Positions 1 to 11,319 of a stretch of 64,000 nt of DNA are shown here, piece after piece. The notes beneath the pieces were generated by a model. It was not told where the DNA came from, searched no databases, and was given only the letters and a program-made list of their open reading frames with translations. Source of the stretch: Isoetes taiwanensis (Eukaryota; Streptophyta; Lycopodiopsida; Isoetales; Isoetaceae); assembly GCA_021234155.1 (NCBI GenBank), contig JAJEKV010000085.1, positions 1,080,800-1,144,799 on the forward strand. The letters run 5' to 3'. Positions within the stretch are counted from its first letter, which is position 1; the number at the start of each line of letters is the position of its first letter. The translations under genes were made by a program, and so were the position numbers.

Positions 1-133
1 CATCAAAATGAATAGGTCTGTCCTAGCCCAAACAAACATTATTATCAGATCTGCAATAATGAACACTTTACAAGTATTTCACCAACTTAACAGATCCAAT
101 AGTAGAATTCTATTATAATACTACATTAGTCTT

Positions 134-529
134 TCAAATCCTAGAATCCATATGATCCCAAACCTGGTTAGCTCGATTTGGCATGCTGGCCTGAGGATCC
201 GCCTCCCTAGTGGCTTTGGCTTTGGTATTTGCCATATCAAGTTGTTTGCTAAATCCAGCTTCATCCATATTACTATTGGTATTCATAACACTTGCTTGAG
301 TCATCTGCAGATCAGGCTGCTGCTCTACATTCTGCATATTGTCTCCATGAATTTCTCCACCTTCAGTAGTAGGTGAAAGCCCAGGAGCCATTTCTTTCTC
401 CTTGCTGCTGCTTGCAATCAGTGCAGGCTTATGAAACTGAAAAACCTTCAATCTTTTGGCCATGCCATTCTCCTCCTCCTGCAACTTCTTCCTGGTGACC
501 ATATTGAGATCACCCTTTCTTCTGCCCAT
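134..529 (-). CDS. Hypothetical ORF, 131 codons, not recognised
   Basis: An uninterrupted minus-strand ORF that starts with a basic stretch (MGRRKGD, then VTRKKLQEEENGMAKRLK) and becomes a hydrophilic, low-complexity chain rich in Gln, Asn, Met and Asp. No domain, signal peptide or membrane segment is visible. It could be the tail of a retroelement ORF1, an exon of a spliced gene or a chance ORF. There is no RT or endonuclease motif beside it. Coding status is uncertain. Confidence 0.25.
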   Translation of the reverse strand: MGRRKGDLNMVTRKKLQEEENGMAKRLKVFQFHKPALIASSSKEKEMAPGLSPTTEGGEIHGDNMQNVEQQPDLQMTQASVMNTNSNMDEAGFSKQLDMANTKAKATREADPQASMPNRANQVWDHMDSRI

Positions 530-2929
530 GCATACACTATACTAATCAGAGCTTACGAAAGCATCTTTATGCCATAGCTGATCTTGGAATTCGGCTTCAA
601 AGAAACCTCCTTATATGCTATTTTCAGGTTAAGATCAGTCCTTACCTGGGAGGACATTACACCCGAAGGTGTTTCCGGTCGTCAAGTCCAGTCCATCCAC
701 GATGATAGTTTAGGTTTTGTTTGTTTCTATTTTGTGGGATATTTAGACCATTGAGTTTTAGCCCTAACACATATTCCATAGTTTCACAACAATGAAAGTG
801 CCCCTTATAGTTCCATGCTCTCACACATAGGTTATTATTTAAACCATGTATTCACTTACACTGATCCTATTACCATGCTTAACATAATATAAAAAAAAAA
901 AAAAAAAAAAAAACCCAGCCTGAACTAGTAAACCTAGACCAGACACCTGCCTCAGTCAATCCCTTGGCAGTATTATCATCCTACTACCAGTATGAGCATT
1001 TCTGGCATAGTATCCTTTTACCCATTTTTACTTGTTCATTCTTGTATTTTCAGCCAATATAGCATTTGGTCATCCATAAAGTAACAGCAAAATCTTATTA
1101 TTTCAACAGAAATACTTTTCTTATCATTAATATCTCGTCAATATTTAAGCATTTCAATATGTATTGATCATAGATCATTGCAATAAGCAATTATCCAATA
1201 AACCTCCTATTGATCCAATATCTGGAGACTAATGTAGCAGATAGTATTGTAATTACAAGTTTGATCTTTCCTAGTCACAGACTCTTGCTAGAAAGCAAAG
1301 CTAAAATGATAATATTCTGAAAAAACCCGTTTGTCAATGTGAACTTCTTAGTGACAAGCTTCCGCAAAAAAGTGAGCAAGATCTCCATCATTCTTCCAGG
1401 CAAATCCAACTACAAAAGCAAAGGGAACAATGGGAAGAAAATCCCGCAGTACCCCGTTAGCGTGAAAACGGTATCAGGGCAAGGGCCAAAAGGTACATTG
1501 GGATTTTCAGTTCATCACTGATTACCCATTGTGCCTTTTGCCCTTCTAGCCAAATTTAACTAAAAGAATAGAAAGAGAAATTTTATGCAACTGCTCAAAC
1601 AAATGTAAATTCTGTAACAAATAGATTGCTGCTGCTATCTATGCATTTATATCAGGGCACTGCATGCTACGGTTCTACATATCAACCCCAGCAACAATAC
1701 ATGTGTGGTTTTTTGTTTTTGTCTGCAATACTCTTATCCAGGAAGAGTATGCTATTATTCTGAAGAGCATAAATTGCTCTTGGAACCTAACAAACAACTT
1801 CTAGAAATAAGAAACTAGAAGTTCTTATTTAGTGAATCGAATACATTCCATGTATATTGTAGAAGAATGAATTCAAAAACATATTATAAAAACCTGAATA
1901 TAATCTGGAGACTATGAAGGATGTGATCATCTGTATCGTCCTCCAAGCATCTGCAGAATGAAGTGAGCATCTATAGAATACTCCAGGTGCATGCAATGTA
2001 CTCCAGACTTTCTGTTTTGGAGCCTTACTGCCAACGGCATCTGCTGAATCCTCTTGATATTTCGAAATGAAGCCCAACCGTAAATAGTACATGGAAAGTC
2101 TATCAAGCTTCTACAAGGCCCTCCGGGCATTTTAAAATGGAGCCCTGCTATAGATTCATCTGCCAAATCCATCGGATTACCTTCTTGGACTTTTAAATGG
2201 TGACGAGATCTCGTTCAAGCCTGCTTGGCTCTACATCTGAAGATATGAAAATATGGAGCATTGCTCAGCAAATGAAGGCGCTTTCCAAAATATACAGATC
2301 AGAGTATGTTCTCAGATTTGCATTCGCTCAACAAATCTGTCTTTTGCATTTGCAAAACATATCCATATACGGTCGTATACGGAACATATCCATATACGCA
2401 CATGGCTATCAGCGGGCATTAGGGCATTCGGCCACAACACTCTGGATGCCCTATTTTGTTAGAGAGACGCTTTTTCCTTATTACAGAAAATCCATTTGGA
2501 AAATCCATACCCAAATTCCAATATGCAAATATGCCAAAATCATGGTAATAGTAGGAAATCCACTTCTTACAAGCCCCATAGGCTTTTTCAAAAGAACGTT
2601 TATTTGCATGTTAACCTCCACATGTCCAACATGCATTTAAAACAAATGCATGCATACATTTTAGTATAATATTAGCAAAAGTTTAAAAGCTTTATCATTG
2701 AATTTCATGTCAAAGAGAGACACGTGGACTATGGCCCTTGAATTTACCAAGATGTGAACTTGCACTCCACGGTAATTATCTTATTGAATGCACCCAATAG
2801 TGAATATCAAAAAAAAAAAAAAAAAAAACGGTCGGCAAGTGAAAAATATGGGAAATACGTATTTAACCTAAAAATATATATTTTTGGTCTTTATACGTCC
2901 AGAAAAATAATTTTGTATGTACAGAACCT
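530..2929. other. Stretch without a recognised gene
   Basis: A/T-rich non-coding DNA. A run of 23 A at 891-913 and a shorter A-run near 2,811-2,828 look like the tails of retroposed copies whose bodies I cannot define. A 147-codon plus-strand ORF (2,197-2,640) contains short internal repeats around CATATCCATATACG near 2,360-2,400 and resembles no family I know, so I treat it as chance. Confidence 0.5.
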
Positions 2930-3089
2930 ATCCCTGGGCAATACCACGAATTTGCTTGGTATCCTTTTTGGAATTCACGCCTCTACTTCAGATGCTTGGG
3001 ATGAAATTATTAGAGGGTTGCAAAAGCACTTATTTTGGTGGAATACATCTAAACTATCCATGCCTCATGTCTACATAGCATCTGTATGA
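2930..3089 (+). pseudogene. LINE reverse transcriptase fragment (L1-like)
   Basis: The end of a plus-strand ORF reads LLGILFGIHAS, then DAWDEIIRGLQKHLFWWNTS, then KLSMPHVYI. This is the pattern found just after the RT core of plant L1-type LINEs: an LG..FG motif, a conserved tryptophan, and W(S/N)..KLS..GR. Nothing recognisable as LINE lies on either side, so this is a small decayed fragment. The A-run about 100 bp upstream belongs to something else, because a LINE tail would be downstream. The family match is good; the limits are approximate. Confidence 0.5.
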
Positions 3090-3359
3090 GTTTGTTCATC
3101 TCAGCTTCAAAAAGATAGGACTAATTTCATCTACTTCTCGTATAGAAATTCCTATGATGAAGCCATAGAAATATTACTTTATCAGTTGAGGGGCCTGAGG
3201 GTATATATGAGAGCATTAAGATGGATTCTTAGCCTGAGCAAGACACCATTTTATAGGTAGGTACTGAGAGCAGGTCAGAAGAGGGCATAGATTGTTCCAG
3301 CATAGCAATGTACTGACTTTGAAACCTAGAGCAAACACTTTGAGGGCCATTGCAGTCTT

Positions 3360-3620
3360 CGAAATCTTTGTGAGATACATGTTCCAATCTATGCCCATAA
3401 GTCCAAGGTGAACGAGCATGGTGTACGAGTGGTGCAAAGAGTATTGTCGCAAAATTACGTCCAGAAAGAGTGCCCTAAAGAGGTCAATTCCATTCTAGAA
3501 ACTCTGGAGGTCGGCCTCTTTTTCAGCCATCTTTCAGTAGGTTATGGAAAATTCACTTTTCAGACGTGTATATCTTGCAACAAATGCCATTCTCAAAGTG
3601 CAGCACCTATATTCAACTGA
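3360..3620 (+). pseudogene. Possible Pumilio-repeat-like remnant
   Basis: The reading frame around 3,405-3,500 gives VNEHGVRVVQRVLSQNYV followed by QKECPKEVNSILETLE. This resembles one PUF repeat (…HG.RVVQ.VL…, helix, then V..IL). Only one repeat is visible, the upstream frame is closed by stops, and the chain loses the pattern after about 40 residues. It may be a gene fragment or coincidence. The PUF assignment is inference. Confidence 0.2.
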
Positions 3621-3843
3621 AGGATACACTTCCATCAACTGCAATACGAAAAGAAAGAATGACAATCAGTGAGCAATTTGCAGATCACCAATCAGACCAA
3701 ATATCAAGTAAAATCACTCAAGAAAAATCATAGATTCCCTAGCAAGTTGTGACATCCTTAGAAATAGAACAACCATGTGGGGGGCAATTGAGACACGATT
3801 TCTTGCCAGAGTCTAGGTGGGAGGGTTCTCAGGGAGCAAGCAC

Positions 3844-3908
3844 TGCTAAGTGCTGAACCACTGTTGTTTCAACATATTATGCTTAGTCAGCATATTTATA
3901 ATCCAACA
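3844..3908 (-). repeat. Truncated 3' LTR stub (65 bp)
   Basis: It matches 8,634-8,698 almost base for base, from TGCTAAGTGCTGAACCA to the terminal CCAACA. It keeps the canonical TGTTGG start on the minus strand. The remaining roughly 287 bp of LTR are absent. Confidence 0.8.
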
Positions 3909-3918
3909 CTCTCCGTTA
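3909..3918 (-). other. Copia polypurine tract
   Basis: The minus strand reads AACGGAGAG immediately before the TGTTGG start of the 3' LTR stub. This is the expected place for plus-strand priming. Confidence 0.6.
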
Positions 3919-3929
3919 AATGTTGCTGA

Positions 3930-4260
3930 CTAAGCATAAGAAAATCAGCTGAAACCAAGCTAATCCTTCTCTCCCTTCAGCTGCAATTTCTTCATAGCTC
4001 AAGCTCTCCTTCATATTGACAAACTTAGATCCAACCAATAGTTTGGTAAAGCCATCGGCAAACTGATCCTGTAAGGAGCAATGAACAAGTTGAGAAGATC
4101 CCAATGGGTGTCAATGTATTTTGCTTTTGGGTTGTACTTAGCATCCTTGGCAAGATGGATGGTACTTGTGTTGTCACAATATAACAATCGAGGATTGAGG
4201 CACCTGCAGATCTGTCCACAAATATTTAAGTAACAATTCCTGCATCTCAACACTGAGTGC
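3930..4260 (-). pseudogene. Copia RNase H, frameshifted
   Basis: Contains LLYCDNTSTIHLAKDAKYNP and KAKYIDTHWDLL (the CDN…A..LA…..R.KHID.. pattern), then in another frame QFADGFTKLLVGSKF (the 'Q.AD.FTK.L' motif closing copia pol). It ends just before the polypurine tract, as expected. Confidence 0.85.
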
Positions 4261-4586
4261 TTTGAATTCTGCCTCCGTGGTGCTTGATACTATAGACTGT
4301 CTTTTGGACAATCAGGACAGCACATTAGGCCATGAATGTGAACATCCCTATTGTGGATCTCTTGTTATCATGACAATTAGCATGATCTGCATCAACAAAG
4401 ACTTTCAGTTGGAAATCAGAGGACCTCTGATAAAAGAGACCTTCCTGTGAAGTCCCCTTCATATATGCCAGCAGTCTTTTAACAGCCTTCCAGTGTAGGA
4501 TTGCTTATAAATCTGCTTAGCACTCTTACAACAAAAGAGATATCAGGTCTAGTGACTGTGAGATATATCAACGCCCCTACCAAGCT

Positions 4587-5321
4587 TCAATAGAGTGTGA
4601 TCACACTCCTCACCATCAAAATCAAGCTCGAGTCTTGTGCTTGGATCAAATGGACTTGCCACAACCTTACAGCTTTGCATAACATTTTCTTGATATATTT
4701 CTGCCGAGAAATATAGATGCCATCTGAGTGCCAGTAATGCATAAGATCAAGATCAGTCATTTCAAAGGACAAGGATAACTTCAATATCAATGTAGAAATC
4801 GGCACATCAACATCTCCTGTGATGATCAAATCATCAACATACAAAAATTACAATGCATGTTCGACATGTGATTTATAATAAAGATTGGGATATGCTGCAC
4901 TTCTCCTGAACCCTTGCTCAAGAAAGAAAGCATTAATTTTCGCATGCCAACATCTTGGAGCCTATTTCAAGCCATAAATGCTTTTCTTCAAATGACAAAA
5001 CAGCCGCTCCTTCCCTTGAGCAACAAATCCTGGAAGAGTTATATAGACCTCTTCCTCCAAATCACCATTCAAAAAAGCAGACTTAATGTCTATTTGAAAC
5101 ATTGACCAACCATTCATCGCAACAAGAGCTATAACTGATCTGATAGTGGACATTCTAGTTACGAGAGCAAAGACTTCATCATAATCTAAGCATTTTTTCT
5201 GTGCAAAATCCTTGGTTACAAGTCTAGCTTTGTGCTTTGAAACTGTTCCATCAACATGAAATTTGGTATTAAATATCCACCTACAGCCATTAACTTGCTT
5301 ACCAGCTAGAAGTTCAACCAA
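4587..5321 (-). pseudogene. Copia reverse transcriptase, frameshifted
   Basis: The 5,321-4,962 piece has CRWIFNTKFHVDGTVSKHKA, RLVTKDFAQ, DYDEVFALV, then QIDIKSAFLNGDLEEEVYI and KSIYGLK, which are diagnostic copia RT blocks. The 4,844-4,587 piece has YVDDLIITG, the catalytic YVDD box. A frame break separates them, so the enzyme is dead although its catalytic box is kept. Confidence 0.9.
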
Positions 5322-5402
5322 TTTCTATGTGCCTTGCTTCATACAGATCACTAGCTGCTTCATGAAAGGTTTGTGGATCAACATGATCCTGGACCTTTGC
5401 CA

Positions 5403-6590
5403 TTAAGCAAGGTTACATGATCTATTAGACTTCTCACGTTTCTCCATCAGGCGTGCTGACCTCCTAGGTTCAACAACAGGTACAACAAGTGCTACAACCG
5501 ATTCTGCAACAATTTGTTTTTCCTTGAGACGTACTAATCTCCTAGGTTCAACAATAGGAGGTATAGTAGGAGGTATAGCAGATGATCTAACAGGTGTTGG
5601 ATCAAGTGCTACAATACCTTCATGTGTGCTGGACTCCCTCCCCCCCATCCCCTGAAAGGAACCAACCTGCTCATGGATCAAAGGGCTAGTGGGATTGAGA
5701 TCATCCCATTCCACTACTTCAGGCAAATGTGAGTTCATTGGAGAAACCACTAGAGAGGGAGAGAAAGGTCTACCAGCAGCAGCTATCAGATCTCCAACAT
5801 CCAAGCTGATGTCATTGTAAACTGTAGGAGAATCACTTGAAGATATACTATCATACACAGCATCTTGAACAAACTGCACTGATCTGCTTACAATAACCTA
5901 CTCGTTGGAAGCATCATGCAATTTGGAACCTTTTTTATTTTCTGGATACCCAATAAAGATGGCTTTGACAGCCTGTCATGCAAATTCCCATACTTTTTCA
6001 GCTTCTCAGCAGGTATGGAAGCATAAGCCAAGCACCCAAATAACCTCAAATAAGACACATCTAGTTTCATTCTCCAAAATGTTTCATAAGGAGTCACATT
6101 TTAGACTGCCTTAGTAGGTGATCTATTTGCCAAATATATTGTTGTCACTACTGCCTCTCCCTAAAAAGATTCTGGCAATTGCTTGCGACTCGTCATATAT
6201 CTTGCCAAATTAAGCAAAGATCTATTCCTCCTTTCAGCTACACCATTTTATAGATGAGCATAAGAAATGATTAACTGTCTTTCAATACCTCCTTCCATGA
6301 GGAACTCATCAAAGGCATTAGAAACATATTCACCTCTGTTGTCACTTCTCAACTTTTTTATTACTCTGTCTGCTTTTCGATTGCTACTTTGAAGGCCCTA
6401 AACTTTCCAAGCACCTCAGATTTGCAGTGCAAAGTACACATCCAAGTGTACCTACTGAAATCATCAATTATGATCAAGAAATACCTCATTCCACCTAGTG
6501 AAACATCATGCATATGGCGCAAATCAGAATGTAGCAGCTCAAGAGGTTGAGTTGCTCGATGAGTAGCCTGCTGTGAAAAAGGCAGTTGAG
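5403..6590 (-). pseudogene. Copia integrase, frameshifted
   Basis: The core (about 6,590-6,100) is spread over several frames. At 6,097-5,888 the minus strand reads MTPYETFW…YLRLFGCLAYASIP, then KLKKYGNLHDRLSK and LLGI. These are the 'TPYE.W…LRVFG' and 'KLD.R….F.GY' landmarks after the integrase core. The open stretch 5,879-5,403 is the acidic, Pro-rich linker between integrase and RT and carries two similar units (EPRRLVRLKEK and EPRRSARLMEK), an internal duplication. Confidence 0.75.
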
Positions 6591-6591
6591 G

Positions 6592-7059
6592 TTACATTCC
6601 GAGATGGCATGCATCACACTCAAGCTTGACACATTTCAGAGAGGGAATACATGTAAACATCTTGTTTTTGTACAAAGCATATACAACAGTGCCTCCGACA
6701 TGACCAAAATGAGCATGCCACAGATGCTCAGCAGTCAAATCAGCACATACAAAACCATGTTCAATCTTATGGACTAAACCATCAAAGATATACAAGCCAT
6801 TATGAAGTGTCCATTGTGCCATGAACTGCACACTTTTCAAGTCAATTCCTTCACGTGGATCCCTACCCAACAGATAGGCTTTGCCATTTTCGAGCAATGT
6901 GATGGCCTTATCAAATTCAACAGCAAACATGATATTACACTGTAATCCGGGTGCAAATATGACATTTTTTATCTTACTAACTGCATCATGTCCATGCAAT
7001 GAAAAAGTTACAATCCCCTTTTCTGTAATAGGAAGAGAATACCCATCATCCATCTTCAC
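6592..7059 (-). pseudogene. Copia protease/GAG-pre-integrase segment
   Basis: A 155-codon open stretch with VIFAPGLQCNIMFAVEF (the 'V..VPGL..NL.SV' motif after the protease) and, at its C-terminal end, LWHAHFGHVGG and CDACHLGM. The last two are the H…H and C..C pieces of the GAG-pre-integrase zinc-binding region. The protease active-site motif upstream is not intact. This is the best preserved piece of the element, but frames around it are broken. Confidence 0.8.
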
Positions 7060-7249
7060 ATCAGCTCTAGATCGAGGCTCAAGTTCAAAAACACATATGA
7101 ATCTCTATACCATGGCTTCTGAGTCCTTAATTCAGTCCTTTTGTACGGTGTTGGCTGCTGCTGCAAGGTTCAAATATTCAACATTAAAAGTGGCACATGC
7201 AACAACACTTGTCTCTCCCTTAGGGTTGACTGCTGTACTTTTCGTGTCA

Positions 7250-8300
7250 CTACCCATTGAGATTTTCTTCTTAGTCTACAATTTGAACTGTAATAATCTT
7301 TTTTACCATAAATCTAGCACTTGAACTCCTTGGATTTTTTACCATCAGACTTCACATTTTCTGACTTCCTGAAGTCTTTACCATCAACAAACTTCTTCTT
7401 GGTGTTAGCCCGAGAACTAGACACAAAATTAGCATGGTCCGCTCTCCCATCCCTTTGCTTCTACACCAACTCCTCTTGTTGCAGTAGAATGATTACGTTG
7501 GCTATATCAATCATCTCCTTGTACCTGATCTTCGAAGAGATAATATCATATAAAGGAGGAAGACCAATCAAGGTATCTTGAATAAGCTGTTTTTTCAGAC
7601 AACACTTCACCAACAACCATGTAATCCAAGCATCATTGCTTCATTTGAGTAAGGTATGCTGTGAGAGATTTGAAATCACCTAATTGAGCATGTCGCATTT
7701 TATTCTAGATCAGCATTTGGGTAGCCATACCCTTGCTATCAAGAGACCTCCAAATGAGACCATATCTCCTTAAACTTAGTAAAATGGTTGATTTCATGAC
7801 CAAATGTCTCTTCCTCTAACATTTTTACAAGTGCACAATCTTCAGCATCGGCTGACTTGGTGCTGATAAAGTCTTCATCAAACACCACTCCCATGTCACT
7901 AAATATCAAATTAATTCACCAGGAACATCTTCTAAGCATGGTAGTTATTATTACTGAGATTTGCATTATGCGAGAACTTGAATGAATCCATGAATTTATC
8001 CCGTTTCTAGCAGCAAGAAAAAAAGGTCGAGAAAACAAAATCGTCACTAAACAAAGCACCCACCAGAAAAGTGGAATCTTGAATTTTATCACCAAAAAAT
8101 TATTGGAAAACTTGAATCTCACACTAGAGCTCGCTGGAAAAATCTGAATCTCTCTCCCAAAACACTTCCTCCAAGCCAAAAAGCAAGAAACTTCTCCAGT
8201 GCTACAAATGAGATTTTCCACCACCAAATTTCAGCCAAAGAACTCCTAGAAACAATGGCCAATCCAATTTGGATGCTTCTCCAATAACTTGCTCTATTCT
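7250..8300 (-). pseudogene. Copia gag region, broken
   Basis: Minus-strand fragments between the PBS and the GAG-pre-integrase region. Near 7,300 the minus strand gives FKC.IYGKKDYYSSNC, a degenerate CCHC zinc knuckle with stops. Nearer the LTR only short broken frames remain. Assignment rests on position between PBS and pol plus the knuckle remnant. Confidence 0.55.
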
Positions 8301-8336
8301 TCCCTTAAGAAAGCGTCTGATACCATGATATCAATT

Positions 8337-8346
8337 TCTGATACCA
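8337..8346 (-). other. Copia primer-binding site (initiator Met tRNA type)
   Basis: The minus strand reads TGGTATCAGA directly inside the 5' LTR, matching the 3' end of plant initiator methionine tRNA. A second copy of the same 10 bases lies at 8,316-8,325, so the leader carries a local duplication. Confidence 0.75.
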
Positions 8347-8698
8347 TGATAGAACTAGTGCAAAATCAGCACAAACCCCGCAAGATCGACTCAAGAGATA
8401 GAATAGAGAATAAGAACAACTCTATTGAGAAAAGCAATAGGAAATACAATCTCTACTTCTGAGCATTGTTACAGTACATAACATACAATGAATATATATA
8501 CAACCAATGAGACTAAGAATAGTAGTCTACCATTTAACCACCGCCCACTAATTACAACACTGATTTAGGGTCGATGCTCAGTGCTGATAAGTTACTGCCT
8601 TTTGTACATGTCAGCACCTTCTCAGCACTTGTGTGCTAAGTGCTGAACCAGTGTTGTTTCAGCATATTATGCTTAGTCAGCATATTTATATTCCAATA
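8347..8698 (-). repeat. 5' LTR of the copia element (352 bp)
   Basis: Read on the minus strand it begins TATTGGAATATAAATATG (TG changed to TA; the 3' copy keeps TGTTGG) and ends at …TAGTTCTATCA beside the PBS. A TATA-like stretch (GTATATATATTC on the minus strand, near 8,491-8,503) fits the LTR promoter. Its outer 65 bp are repeated at 3,844-3,908, which fixes the boundary. Confidence 0.85.
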
Positions 8699-8822
8699 CT
8701 TGGATCCCAACAATGGCTCCAAGTGATTTGTGGGAACCAAGGCCTCAAAGCCGAAGTGGTTTGACCTTCCTAAGTGTGTTAGTAAGGCTTGACGATGAGG
8801 ATTGTCCAATATAGTTAGGAAT

Positions 8823-9129
8823 GACACTCTTTGACGTTACCACCACCATGTCTGATGAGGAGGAGTTGCGTCCGGGATTTCAGGTTCAATATTGAGAGCT
8901 TATTGGGAGGCATAAAAGGGGTAACTTGAAGGAGCAGTACTCCGACTGCTGGGAGAAGAAGTGGATGGCAAATCTTGCTGACCCTCAAATGAGAGAATTG
9001 GTGGAGTGTGTGGTATGGTCATATCCTACTTGTCACATTTCAAAGGACAAGACCCACAAGATCCCCAAGAGGGAAATTGACAAAGCCATGAGCAACCTCC
9101 ATGCTATAGTATTGTATGGGAGTGGATAA
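8823..9129 (+). pseudogene. Unrecognised coding fragment
   Basis: From 8,850 the plus strand reads MSDEEELRPGFQVQY, one stop, then ELIGRHKRGNLKEQYSDCWE and on to IVLYGSG at 9,129, all in one frame. The chain is protein-like (charged, with Trp and Cys) but matches no family I know. It sits just outside the copia 5' LTR. It may be a gene exon with a nonsense mutation or part of an unlisted retroelement. Confidence 0.3.
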
Positions 9130-9193
9130 TATTATTTGTGTTGAACGCTTGAAATTTCTGAGAACTTTCTCAACACGTGGTTTGCAAATTTTA

Positions 9194-9370
9194 AGAATAG
9201 AATAGAATAGAATAGAATAGAATAGATTTTTTATCGTCCACGGAGACCAACTGGCCTATGGGACCCAAACAAAAAGAGAGAAGCATATTACTGTTAGGAT
9301 TAACTCTCCCTCCCCTTCCCCGGAAGGGTTTTCAAGGGAAAAACCTTAGTAGTAATATGTATGCTGGTAC
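9194..9370 (-). mobile_element. LINE 3' end, copy A, with pentamer tail
   Basis: On the minus strand the 3' end reads GGTCTCCGTGGACGATAAAA and passes straight into an ATTCT pentamer run (9,194-9,226). Further in is a hairpin-like block (TTTTTCCCTTGAAAACCC) and GGGTCCCATAGGCCAGTTGG. The same blocks occur at about 13,660, 15,030 and 22,570, which defines a LINE family. Only about 175 bp remain, so this is a strongly 5'-truncated copy. Confidence 0.6.
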
Positions 9371-10245
9371 ACTGTACAATTGTGTAGGACAATTCAATAC
9401 TGCCCCGGAGGACACAACTGAGTCCGTGCATCTATAACCTCTTGGAGGTATGACCCCAACAAGCCCACGGACGCCCCATTCAATAACTCATGCAACGGCT
9501 GGCCAGTCACTAGTAGAGTATACCCCCCAGGGTTGGTTCACTTAAGACTTTGCAAGGCCATAACTGTAGCTTGGTAAGTCCAAATTTCAAGAAAAGAGGC
9601 TCAAATGAAAGCTTAAGTTATGTTCAATCCAAAAATACCAGAATTGGAGCATTTTGGTTTTTATAGCTCAAGATCTGGCCTTCCAAAAATCATGCATTTT
9701 CTTACAGGATTGGTTCACATTCAGGCCCTGATTTTCTGTCAACATATTGACCTATGATGGTGCAGGTTTGGTTCACAACTTCACCTGAGTTGGTGCACAA
9801 ATTGCCCCTGTCGTTCATATGTTACCCTGATATAATTCAACAGTTCACTGTTTATAAATCACATATACAAACAAACAAAACTTGATTTAGGGGAATTGAA
9901 TCCCAATTGGTGTTGAATTACCACCAAGTTCCAGCAATCAAACATGTATCACAGAGATCGAGCATTAGTACACACTTCAAAGATATAATATAATGAAATA
10001 GCAACTCAAAATCCTGTTAGAGTTGATGAAGAACATAACATTCAAATTCTGCAAAAACAGTAAACAGAAGGCTACAATTAGCATCACAGAAATCGAGCAT
10101 TACAGAGCATCACTTCAAAGACATAACATAATGAAATTACAACTTGAAATCCTATTATAGAGTTGATGAAGATCAGAGCATTCAAATTCTGCAAAAACAG
10201 TAAACAGAAGGCTACAATTAGCCCATGGTTTAATTCATGGGTGGT
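9371..10245. other. Non-coding stretch with a tandem duplication
   Basis: No gene seen. Between 9,948 and 10,222 two copies of a roughly 140-bp unit lie head to tail (marker GCAAAAACAGTAAACAGAAG in both, 140 bp apart) with some mismatches. They lie just downstream, on the minus strand, of the possible spliced gene at 10,246-10,738. Confidence 0.6.
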
Positions 10246-10738
10246 CTAAACTACAATTAATTTGTGTAATACTGTTCTTGTGATTTGCTGTGCTATCAAG
10301 CAGCAAAAATTCCGGTTGCTCATCTTGAAAGCCCCCCATGAGTTCAGCAAAACAGCCATCAACATTTCCAATGGGCAATTCAACAGCAACTGATTGCCAT
10401 CTTCTGCTGGATCATTGTTGGCAACTTGGTGAATTTCCTGGACGCCCTGTAACCTGCATTTGGACGCCCTGTAACCTGCATTGCAGCATAAATTAGCATC
10501 TCAAAGATGCAGATTGCATTAAAATTCAATATAACAGAGTAAACTTATACCTTAATCTTCCCTTGCCTCTTTTCTCCCATGTAGCCTTCCTTTCCTTCTG
10601 CTTTTCCTCTTTTTCCTTCTGTTTCTGCTCCTTAATTTGTTTTTCCTTGCCTTTGGAATTCACTCTTCTTCGAGGCCATTGAGGCACAGGACAAATTTGG
10701 GGATCATGAACATGTTCAGCAGGAGCATGGAAGAAGCT
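10246..10738 (-). CDS. Possible two-exon gene remnant with duplicated splice acceptor
   Basis: Minus strand. Exon 1 (about 10,738-10,551) reads FHAPAEHVHDPQICPVPQWP, RRRVNSKGKEKQ and then a Lys/Glu-rich helix ending KATWEKRGKGRLR. It ends at AAG|GTATAAG (donor 10,550-10,549). A 22-bp tandem duplication (10,440-10,483) gives two acceptors, TGCAG|GTTACAG at 10,475 and 10,453. Using the inner one keeps the frame open (LQGVQEIHQVANNDPAEDGN…) to a TAG at 10,246-10,248. Using the outer one shifts frame and meets TGA, after which a protein-like VAVELPIGNVDGCFAELMGG follows. I do not recognise the protein. A stop lies just upstream of exon 1, so the 5' end is missing or in another exon. Confidence 0.35.
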
Positions 10739-11319
10739 TTAGCATGCAAAGGATGCTTCCTACGATGTCTGAAGAGCATGGTGTCAAATGGAAGATTGGA
10801 AAGGGAGACGATGCAAATAGGAACCAGCAAAATCTTGAACTGTGAAGAAACCTTATATAGCTCGCAAGGAGAGGGAAATGTAGTAAAAGGGAGGGAAAAT
10901 TTGAGATCTTCCCCACTCTAAACTCAAAATGAATGATCCTGTGGTTAGATAGCATGCCACAACAGCAATCCTCCATAAAAATGTATCTGTAGCGTTTATA
11001 GATAGGAGGGAAAGTTTTTGTTGGAGGGAAAAGTGATTGCATGCCACAAATCCGCGAGCACAACAACAAATATGAAGCATAGAACATCTAAAAACGGCTA
11101 AATACCATTCCAAATATGGAAAATAACTGCACCACAGGGGCAAATCGTGGACCAACGCCATGCCAGGAATGAATCATCAATGGAATTCCAAATGCACCAC
11201 GCAAAACCTGCAAACGGACCACGTTCTGCCACTTTCAGCGCCATATTGGAATGCTGTATGCGCTTTGCATTGTCGGAACGGACCATTTTAGGTTTAGGTT
11301 TGAGCCATAACAGATGTTA

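Larger units (their letters stand above)
3844..8698 (-). mobile_element. Ty1/copia LTR retrotransposon, decayed
   Basis: A minus-strand copia element. The order on the minus strand is 5' LTR (8,698-8,347), PBS, gag with a damaged zinc knuckle, GAG-pre-integrase, integrase, RT, RNase H, polypurine tract and a stub of 3' LTR. Integrase before RT defines Ty1/copia. The frame is broken many times, so it cannot make a polyprotein. The 3' LTR keeps only its first 65 bp (3,844-3,908), so no target-site duplication can be checked. Sequence below 3,844 does not match the rest of the 5' LTR, so the element was cut at this end by deletion or recombination. Confidence 0.9.

Noticed and set aside
2197-2640. 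147-codon plus-strand ORF
   Set aside because: No family motif, odd composition and internal short repeats; likely chance in non-coding DNA.
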